The notes beneath the pieces are model-generated. The model was not told where the DNA came from. It ran no database searches and saw nothing but the letters and a program-made list of their open reading frames with translations. Source: Legionellaceae bacterium (GTDB lineage Bacteria > Pseudomonadota > Gammaproteobacteria > Legionellales > Legionellaceae). Taken from it: a DNA stretch of 6,217 nucleotides. Positions 1-4,872 of the stretch are shown in pieces; position 1 is the first letter of the stretch; each line of letters opens with the position of its first letter. The stretch spans positions 1-6,217 of the forward strand of contig CANISA010000095.1 in the NCBI GenBank assembly GCA_947470005.1, read 5' to 3'. Both the position numbers and the translations under genes were made by a program.

Positions 1-70
1 TTAAAGTCTTGATGATCAATGTGTTAACGAGCGCGACTGTTCTCTTAATTGCTGAACAACTGTTGAATCA

Positions 71-580
71 TTAAAAAGAGCCCATGTAATCGCGTTTACC
101 GATGTCAATGCCCTTGCTTCGAAGGATTGCGTAAGCGGTCGTGAGGTGGAAGAAAAATTGCGGAATCCCATAACTCAGTAGGTAGGCCTGACCTGTGAAT
201 TTTTTTTCCTTCGGCGTACCAGGTCGCGTGATGATCTCACGCTCTTCACTTCCTTCTATTTTTGTAGGCGCGATATTGGATATAAACTGCACGGTCTTTG
301 TAATGCGTGCTTGTAATGCATGAAAACTAACTTCATTGTCTTCATAAACCGGTACCTCTACTCCTGCTAGCCGAGCTGCGACCCCTTTGGCAAAATCAGT
401 TGCAATCTGTACCTGACGTGTGAAATTAAACATGTCTGGAAACAAACTGGCTTGAAGTAAGGTATTTGGATCAATCTGCTTATTCTGAACGTGCAACTCA
501 GCTTTATCCAAAATCGCGTTCAACGCCTCCAGCAATTGCGTGAACACGGGTACGGATGCATTATACATAGAAATAGCCAA
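71..580 (-). CDS. DUF1993 family protein (DinB-like helical bundle)
   Basis: A 169-residue protein recognised as DUF1993 by its N-terminal ISMYNASVPVF (residues 3-13), the central LFPDMFNFTRQVQ stretch (46-58) and the C-terminal FFFHLTTAYAILR plus GKRDYMG block (142-167). Members are small soluble alpha-helical proteins related to the DinB/YfiT four-helix bundle; their biochemical role is not established and I assign none. There is no signal peptide or membrane segment, and the length is normal for the family. The start is TTG (578-580): a GGAGAG motif lies four bases upstream, and starting at the internal ATG (566-568) would remove conserved residues and leave that motif about 16 bases away. 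On the same strand, upstream, lie the L,D-transpeptidase remnant and yebC, but the remnant and the roughly 215-base gap argue against a tight operon. Confidence 0.9.
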   Translation of the reverse strand: MAISMYNASVPVFTQLLEALNAILDKAELHVQNKQIDPNTLLQASLFPDMFNFTRQVQIATDFAKGVAARLAGVEVPVYEDNEVSFHALQARITKTVQFISNIAPTKIEGSEEREIITRPGTPKEKKFTGQAYLLSYGIPQFFFHLTTAYAILRSKGIDIGKRDYMGSF

Positions 581-584
581 AGTA

Positions 585-590
585 CTCTCC
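585..590 (-). promoter_or_regulatory. Ribosome binding site for the DUF1993 gene
   Basis: On the minus strand this reads GGAGAG and lies four bases before the TTG at 578-580. It decides the start: the first ATG in the frame (566-568) is too far away to use it. Confidence 0.65.
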
Positions 591-632
591 GGTGGTTGAT
601 TAATGTTAGCGTGCTTCGCAGCAAGAATACCG

Positions 633-782
633 CTAATAAGGCTTAACCACCACTGTTGTACCTATCTTTATAACGTTCTGATTTAACCAATGAGCATCCG
701 TTGGTTTTACACGAATACATCCATGAACCGCCTGCGCATATATTGCTCTTATAGGGCAGTATAGGGCCTGCTCATGGCTCCG
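633..782 (-). pseudogene. Remnant of a YkuD-type L,D-transpeptidase (C-terminal piece)
   Basis: Between the DUF1993 gene and yebC, one minus-strand frame reads AQAVHGCIRVKPTDA, then HWLNQNVIKIGTTVVVKPY, and stops at TAG (633-635). This matches the end of the YkuD catalytic domain: the HGC[IV]R motif with catalytic Cys (717-719) and His (723-725), then the usual spacing to a GTxVVV final strand. The frame is open for only about 50 codons. It has no ATG/GTG/TTG start with a ribosome binding site, and is closed upstream by TGA (783-785), only some 12 bases past the yebC stop. Intact enzymes have well over 100 residues before this motif and are exported to cross-link peptidoglycan, so this is a 5'-deleted, probably silent relic. 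Homology is clear for about 35 residues (633-737); the codons above that may be random. Confidence 0.7.
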
Positions 783-796
783 TCAATTTCATTCAG

Positions 797-1534
797 TTAG
801 ATTGGCTCATTTATGTCAGCATAATCCGCATTGCTATACACCGTTTGAACATCGTCTAAATCGTCAAGCATGTCGATGAGCTTCTCTAATGTCTCTGCTG
901 TATCGCCGTCAATAGGCACCATGATTTGAGCGCGCATCGTCAAATGATAATGCTCAATCTCCAGGTTCGCCGCTTGGAGCGCTACAAGCACAGCATGGTA
1001 AGACTCCGCTGGGGCAATGACTTCCAGTTGCCCCTCGTCCAACGTGACATCAGTAGCCCCTGCCTCAATGGCGACATCCATCGCCTTTTCCTCATCGGGT
1101 GTACGTGCTAATAAAAACTCACCTTGTTGATGAAATAAATAGGACACGGAGCCTTCTGTACCTAAGTTTCCCCCTAATTTGGTGAATGCGTGCCTTATTT
1201 CGGATACCGTACGGTTTTTATTATCCGACAGGCAATCGACCAAAATAGCAACCCCACCGGGTCCATAGCCTTCGTAGCGCATCTCCACCATGTTTGCCCC
1301 ATCAAGCCCACCGACGCCGCGTTTAATCGCGTTATCAACGGTGTCTCGCTTCATGTTTGCTTTGAGCGACTTACTGACAGCATCGCGTAACCGCGAATTG
1401 CTGGATTCATCTGCCCCACCCATTCGGGCCGCTACGGATATCTCACGAATCAATTTAGTAAAAATTTTGCCTCTTTTTGAATCCTGAACGCCTTTACGGT
1501 AACGAATATTCGCCCATTTGCTATGACCGGCCAC
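797..1534 (-). CDS. yebC: YebC/PmpR/TACO1 family protein
   Basis: A full-length 245-residue YebC protein. It has the family N-terminus AGHSKWANI (residues 2-10) followed by a basic RKGVQDSKRGK helix, the YEGYGPGGVAILVD signature (87-100), the NKNRT segment (105-109), GSVSYLF (128-134) and an acidic C-terminal domain with a DDLDDVQTVYSN stretch. The family was long annotated as DNA-binding transcriptional regulators (PmpR); work on mitochondrial TACO1 and bacterial homologues points to a ribosome-associated role in relieving stalled translation. The protein is cytosolic. The start is GTG (1532-1534), fixed by the near-invariant MAGHSKW and a TGAGGT Shine-Dalgarno six bases upstream. In many proteobacteria yebC precedes ruvCAB; here its downstream neighbour is only a gene relic, and hmgA diverges from it. 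The promoter must lie in the 73-bp shared spacer, but I could not pick it confidently. Confidence 0.96.
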   Translation of the reverse strand: MAGHSKWANIRYRKGVQDSKRGKIFTKLIREISVAARMGGADESSNSRLRDAVSKSLKANMKRDTVDNAIKRGVGGLDGANMVEMRYEGYGPGGVAILVDCLSDNKNRTVSEIRHAFTKLGGNLGTEGSVSYLFHQQGEFLLARTPDEEKAMDVAIEAGATDVTLDEGQLEVIAPAESYHAVLVALQAANLEIEHYHLTMRAQIMVPIDGDTAETLEKLIDMLDDLDDVQTVYSNADYADINEPI

Positions 1535-1540
1535 GACAAC

Positions 1541-1546
1541 ACCTCA
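1541..1546 (-). promoter_or_regulatory. Ribosome binding site for yebC
   Basis: The minus strand reads TGAGGT, six bases before the GTG start at 1532-1534. Together with the conserved N-terminus it supports GTG initiation. Confidence 0.6.
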
Positions 1547-1547
1547 A

Positions 1548-1576
1548 TGAATAGATTAATATGACTATGGTATAAT
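1548..1576 (+). promoter_or_regulatory. Probable extended -10 promoter of hmgA
   Basis: TGGTATAAT at 1568-1576 is a perfect sigma-70 extended -10 element (TGn plus TATAAT). The -35 position, 17 bases upstream (1548-1553, TGAATA), matches the consensus poorly, as is common for extended -10 promoters. Transcription would begin near 1583, giving a leader of about 25 bases with room for only the ribosome binding site. I see no clear inverted-repeat operator here, although hmgA genes in other bacteria are often under an HmgR-type repressor. The element was read by eye, with no score or transcript data. Confidence 0.6.
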
Positions 1577-1594
1577 TTTTATCGGCAGGGAAAC

Positions 1595-1601
1595 AAGGAG
1601 G
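1595..1601 (+). promoter_or_regulatory. Strong ribosome binding site of hmgA
   Basis: AAGGAGG lies six bases before GTG (1608-1610), an ideal spacing. An ATG at 1603-1605 is only one base from the motif and its frame stops after four codons (TAA 1615-1617), so the GTG is the true start. Confidence 0.85.
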
Positions 1602-1607
1602 CATGCG

Positions 1608-2855
1608 GTGTATTTAACAGGATTTGGTAATCATCATGCGAGCGAGGCTATCCTCGGTGCGTTGCCTTTACATCAAAACTCACCTCAACGTTGCCCGTTA
1701 GGTCTCTACGCCGAGCAACTCAGCGGCAGCGCTTTTACACGCCCCAGGCACCTGAATTTACACAGTTGGCTCTACCGTAAAATTCCGTCTGTTGTCTTGC
1801 ATGATTTTGTCCCCTACTCAAACGGCTACCAACACCCCCTTGCAACCATGCAGCCACCCAATCCCATGCGCTGGTCGCCTCTTCCCTTACCCAGCACACC
1901 TCAAGATTTTTTAGAAGGCTTGTTTCACCTGGCCGGTAATCAACACACCAACGGCTACCTGTATCAGTGCTCAACATCCATGAATGCTCGATTTTTCAAC
2001 AACAGGGATGGGGAGCTTTTGTTTGTGCCTTATCAAGGTAAACTTCGTTTACGCACTGAACTAGGGCGACTAGAGATAACGCCAGGCATGATAGCCGTCA
2101 TCCCACGAGGCGTAAGCTTTGCCGTGGACGTGATGGAAGGACCCGCCAATGGCTATTTATGTGAAAATGGTGGGTTACCTTTTCAGCTGCCTGAACTGGG
2201 CCCTCTGGGGGCCAATAGCTTGGCTCACCCGCGTCATTTCCTCTATCCAAAAGCCAGGTTTGAAGAGACAGACACACCGGTCGAGATTATGTGTAAATAC
2301 CAACAGCAATTATGGGTCTCTCGTGGCAATCATTCTCCTCTCAACGTGGTGGCATGGCATGGAAACTATGCGCCCTATTGCTATGACTTATCACTATTTA
2401 ATACGATCAATACGGTCAGTTTTGATCATCCGGATCCCTCCATTTTTACCGTATTGACTTCACCGAGCGATACCCTCGGTGTTGCTCATCTTGATTTTGT
2501 TATTTTTCCACCGCGTTGGATGGTTGCTGAACACACGTTCAGACCACCTTATTTCCACCGAAACATCATGAATGAATGGATGGGACTGATCACCGGTGAG
2601 TATGATGCGAAAAAAACAGGATTCACTCAGGGCGCGAGTAGCATTCATAATTGCATGTCCGGTCATGGACCTGATCACAGCACCTATCAGCAGGCAAGTA
2701 CGGCTGCACTCCAGCCCACACGCTATGATAATACCTTGGCGTTTATGCTTGAATCACGAGACCCTTGGCTTTTGACCGATGGCGCGCTGAAACACCCCTC
2801 GCGCCAGTTGAATTACACCGCGTGCTGGCAACGGGTTAAGCCTGCCATCGACTAG
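1608..2855 (+). CDS. hmgA: Homogentisate 1,2-dioxygenase
   Basis: A 415-residue Fe(II) dioxygenase that opens homogentisate to maleylacetoacetate in tyrosine and phenylalanine breakdown. Family signatures are YLTGFGN (2-8), NSPQRCPLGLYAEQLSG (24-40), SWLYRKIPS (53-61), DHPDPSIFTVLTS (273-285), FRPPYFHRNIMNEWMGLI (311-328) and HNCMSGHGPD (347-356). By alignment with the human enzyme (His292, His335, Glu341, His371), the catalytic His is H274 and the iron ligands are H317, E323 and H353; all are present at the same spacing, so the gene looks intact. It starts with GTG, just before the conserved N-terminus. At 415 residues it is on the short side for the family (often 430-445). It stands alone: no fumarylacetoacetase or maleylacetoacetate isomerase gene adjoins it, yebC diverges upstream and a glycosyltransferase converges downstream. 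Loss of this step in other bacteria causes pyomelanin accumulation. Confidence 0.97.
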   Translation: MYLTGFGNHHASEAILGALPLHQNSPQRCPLGLYAEQLSGSAFTRPRHLNLHSWLYRKIPSVVLHDFVPYSNGYQHPLATMQPPNPMRWSPLPLPSTPQDFLEGLFHLAGNQHTNGYLYQCSTSMNARFFNNRDGELLFVPYQGKLRLRTELGRLEITPGMIAVIPRGVSFAVDVMEGPANGYLCENGGLPFQLPELGPLGANSLAHPRHFLYPKARFEETDTPVEIMCKYQQQLWVSRGNHSPLNVVAWHGNYAPYCYDLSLFNTINTVSFDHPDPSIFTVLTSPSDTLGVAHLDFVIFPPRWMVAEHTFRPPYFHRNIMNEWMGLITGEYDAKKTGFTQGASSIHNCMSGHGPDHSTYQQASTAALQPTRYDNTLAFMLESRDPWLLTDGALKHPSRQLNYTACWQRVKPAID

Positions 2856-2862
2856 CGATAAA

Positions 2863-2877
2863 GCCCATACGGTGGGC
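2863..2877. terminator. Small hairpin between convergent hmgA and glycosyltransferase genes
   Basis: GCCCAT (2863-2868) and GTGGGC (2872-2877) form a six-pair stem including one T-G wobble, around a three-base loop. It sits in the 27-bp gap between the two convergent stop codons, the usual place for a shared terminator. There is no U-tract directly after it: on the minus strand the hairpin is followed by TTTAT, and on the plus strand the T-run begins about ten bases later, inside the end of the facing gene. This is a weak, possibly bidirectional terminator, inferred from position and shape. Confidence 0.35.
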
Positions 2878-2882
2878 AATGT

Positions 2883-3665
2883 TCATGTTTTTTTGTCCTG
2901 CATAACAACCGGAGGCAATGATACGCGCTCCTTATCGGGATAAATTTGTTTTACTCTCCGAAAAAAAGCCCCCTGCGCATTGAGGACTGCAAACAGAAAA
3001 CCTTCTCGCCCATCCATAAACCCACACTGAACAAAATAACAACGAAAAAACATCCATCCAGAACTCAATCCCGCCCATAATAAGCTGGGATTTCGCTTCT
3101 CTTCCAGGCGAATTTTAGCGGAGTACGAGGAATATCGGTTCATCTTTTCAATCGCATGGCTCACATCTTTAAACGAGTGATGAAAGATCGGCGTGCTCAA
3201 TTGACCTATTCGTGTTTGAGTGGGTAAAACAATTTTTTCATGCACAATATCTAAACTAAAATGAGCGTTTTCTCGTTTGAAAAGGCGCACATGACGCGTA
3301 GGACTCGATGAGAAACGCAATGCCTTTCCATAAAAAAACATGCGAATAGGGACACGGTACGCATCAAACGCGCCGTCAGCCATAGCAGTCACTATGGTTT
3401 CTTTTAACCTAGGCGTAACAGACTCATCCGCATCTAAATTTAAAACCCAGTGCCTAGACGCGTGCGTTAATGCGCGTTGCTTTTGAACACCATACCCCTG
3501 CCAATCGGTACGAATAACATGCGGCGTAAATTCCTTCGCAATAGCCATCGTCTCATCCGTGCTCCCAGAGTCTAACACAATGATTTCATCAGCCCACCGC
3601 ACGGAGTCAAGACAACGTCGAATATTATGGGCTTCATTTTTAGCAATAATAATTACACTAAGCAT
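2883..3665 (-). CDS. Glycosyltransferase family 2, WaaE/KdtX/LgtF-like (LPS core)
   Basis: A 260-residue GT-A fold enzyme. It has the N-terminal beta strand LSVIIIAKNEAHNI (2-15), the nucleotide-sugar binding LDSGSTDET (31-39), the metal-binding DAD (D78-A79-D80, followed by E81), the conserved VHEKI (141-145) and a C-terminal GFMDGREGF block (215-223). The KNE motif with a DSGSTD segment and a late G-F-x-D-G-x-x-G block is typical of the WaaE/KdtX/LgtF group, which transfers glucose or a similar sugar to the inner-core heptose of lipopolysaccharide at the cytoplasmic face. The exact sugar and acceptor cannot be read from sequence. A hydrophobic or aromatic stretch near 196-214 may be a membrane contact. 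The start ATG (3663-3665) fits the family N-terminus exactly, but I see no good Shine-Dalgarno upstream. The gene converges with hmgA and diverges from corA; no other LPS genes are nearby. Confidence 0.92.
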   Translation of the reverse strand: MLSVIIIAKNEAHNIRRCLDSVRWADEIIVLDSGSTDETMAIAKEFTPHVIRTDWQGYGVQKQRALTHASRHWVLNLDADESVTPRLKETIVTAMADGAFDAYRVPIRMFFYGKALRFSSSPTRHVRLFKRENAHFSLDIVHEKIVLPTQTRIGQLSTPIFHHSFKDVSHAIEKMNRYSSYSAKIRLEEKRNPSLLWAGLSSGWMFFRCYFVQCGFMDGREGFLFAVLNAQGAFFRRVKQIYPDKERVSLPPVVMQDKKT

Positions 3666-3761
3666 GGTCTAAACTAAGAATTTCACATATTCAAATGGTA
3701 TCTAAATCTACACTTAATTGTAAGTCCGATTTTACTCGCAGGCTTTACTTTTGTGTCTAAT

Positions 3762-3791
3762 ATTATACATTCTGCGCTCTGCTTAAGCCAA
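3762..3791 (-). promoter_or_regulatory. Candidate sigma-70 promoter for the glycosyltransferase gene
   Basis: On the minus strand a perfect TATAAT (3767 down to 3762) is preceded, with an 18-base spacer, by TTGGCT (3791 down to 3786), four of six matches to the -35 consensus. Transcription would start near 3755 and leave a leader of about 90 bases, A+T-rich and without an obvious Shine-Dalgarno next to the ATG. For corA, on the other strand of this 238-bp divergent spacer (3666-3903), I found only isolated -10-like words (for example TATAAA at 3825-3830) without matching -35 boxes. No riboswitch such as an M-box or a strong long hairpin was apparent. Nothing else in the spacer could be named. 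Confidence 0.4.
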
Positions 3792-3889
3792 AGCGGGTTA
3801 CTCACAGGGTTCCTTTCTCTTCAGTATAAAGCCATGCAGTTGCACACGATGCGCAGAAGGGTGAAAATAACTCATAGGATAAAATAAAC

Positions 3890-3894
3890 AGGAA
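3890..3894 (+). promoter_or_regulatory. Ribosome binding site of corA
   Basis: AGGAA lies nine bases before the ATG at 3904-3906, a workable though slightly long spacing. It supports this start. Confidence 0.55.
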
Positions 3895-3903
3895 CAGATT
3901 ACT

Positions 3904-4872
3904 ATGCTTACCTATCTAGGCAAGACCATGCTTGAACTTCAAGAAGTTCCTGCTGATAATCCAGCCTTAATTAAAGAAGCCATCTGGATTGATTTACTGT
4001 CTCCGACAAAAGAAGAAGAAGCCCTCGTTGAGAAATACCTGGGACAAGGTATTCCCTCTCGCGAAGAAATGGTGCAAATCGAACTATCCAGTCGTCTTTA
4101 CAAAGAGCACGGCACGCTCTTTATGACTGCGACGATTATCGCCCAGTCTGTGTCGCCTGATCCTAAGATTGACCCGGTCACGTTCGTTCTCACTCAGAAC
4201 CAATTAATAACCATACGTTATATCAACCCTCAAGCGTTTAGATTATTTACTTCTCAATTGCAAAAATTGGATACCAGAGATCATGATGCCACAACGCTAC
4301 TGCTTGGATTGCTCGACGCAACAGTTGATCGCCTAGCCGATATATTAGAACTTGTCGGCCACCGCCTGGATGACTACTCTAAAACCATTTTTCGACCACA
4401 AAATCATACAACAGAAAAATTAGACTACCAGTTACTCATGCAACGCATTGGTGCAAACGGCGATCTCAATACGAAAGCACGTGAAAGTTTGATCACGTTT
4501 AATCGATTGGTTACTTTCTTTGGACAATCAACCAGCTCAGTCCTTAATAATGAAGTACACTTAAGATTAACAACATTAAGTAAAGACATTGTTTCCTTAA
4601 GCGACCACTCGACATTTCTTTCAAGCAAAGTTAATTTTTTATTAGATGCCACATTAGGCATGGTAAACATTGAGCAAAACAATATTATTAAAATATTTTC
4701 TGTTGCGGCAGTCATTTTTCTGCCGCCTACACTGATTGCAAGCATCTATGGCATGAATTTTCATATGATGCCGGAGCTATCCTGGAAATTTGGATATATA
4801 TTTGCCATTGGTCTAATCGTATTTGCAGCGTGGTTACCTTATAAATATTTTAAACATAAAAAATGGCTGTAA
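3904..4872 (+). CDS. corA: CorA-family Mg2+/divalent cation transporter
   Basis: A 322-residue CorA protein of usual length. The N-terminal two thirds (1-255) form the soluble cytoplasmic funnel domain, with a long charged helical section. Two C-terminal membrane helices follow: TM1 about 262-281 (IKIFSVAAVIFLPPTLIAS) and TM2 about 296-314. They are joined by the signature loop YGMNFHMMPEL (282-291), whose G283-M284-N285 is the selectivity motif of the pentameric channel. The short basic tail KYFKHKKWL lies inside the cell after TM2. The family imports Mg2+ and can carry Co2+ and Ni2+; substrate preference cannot be settled here, and efflux roles exist for some relatives. The gene diverges from the glycosyltransferase and its TAA abuts the stop of acs on the other strand. 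The coding sequence looks more A+T-rich than its neighbours, most visibly in the last 300 bases. Confidence 0.95.
   Translation: MLTYLGKTMLELQEVPADNPALIKEAIWIDLLSPTKEEEALVEKYLGQGIPSREEMVQIELSSRLYKEHGTLFMTATIIAQSVSPDPKIDPVTFVLTQNQLITIRYINPQAFRLFTSQLQKLDTRDHDATTLLLGLLDATVDRLADILELVGHRLDDYSKTIFRPQNHTTEKLDYQLLMQRIGANGDLNTKARESLITFNRLVTFFGQSTSSVLNNEVHLRLTTLSKDIVSLSDHSTFLSSKVNFLLDATLGMVNIEQNNIIKIFSVAAVIFLPPTLIASIYGMNFHMMPELSWKFGYIFAIGLIVFAAWLPYKYFKHKKWL

Noticed and set aside
3..74. Plus-strand frame open from the left edge to TAA at 72-74, with a hydrophobic composition, possibly the tail of an upstream gene
   Set aside because: It is too short (23 codons) and matches no recognisable C-terminus. 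Another minus-strand frame is equally open over most of the same bases, so neither can be supported.
926..1487. Open frames of about 60 codons on the plus strand within yebC
   Set aside because: They are antisense to a well-conserved gene, have no ribosome binding sites and show no recognisable protein.
1735..2678. Open frames of 70-100 codons overlapping hmgA on both strands
   Set aside because: They are shadows of the homogentisate dioxygenase coding sequence, whose own frame carries all family motifs.
3779..3796. Six-pair hairpin (CTGCTT / AAGCGG, one wobble) in the glycosyltransferase-corA spacer
   Set aside because: It is short, has no T-run, and overlaps the proposed -35 box; it is likely chance and not a terminator or riboswitch.
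3683..3805. A 40-codon minus-strand open frame starting with GTG, with a GGAA-like motif upstream, ending 17 bases before the glycosyltransferase start
   Set aside because: The proposed TATAAT promoter lies within it, the peptide resembles no family I know and looks like random A+T-rich translation. It could be a leader peptide only if a transcript starts above 3805.
4425..4745. A 106-codon minus-strand open frame opposite corA
   Set aside because: It is antisense to the CorA core, including TM1, and has no supporting binding site or family resemblance.
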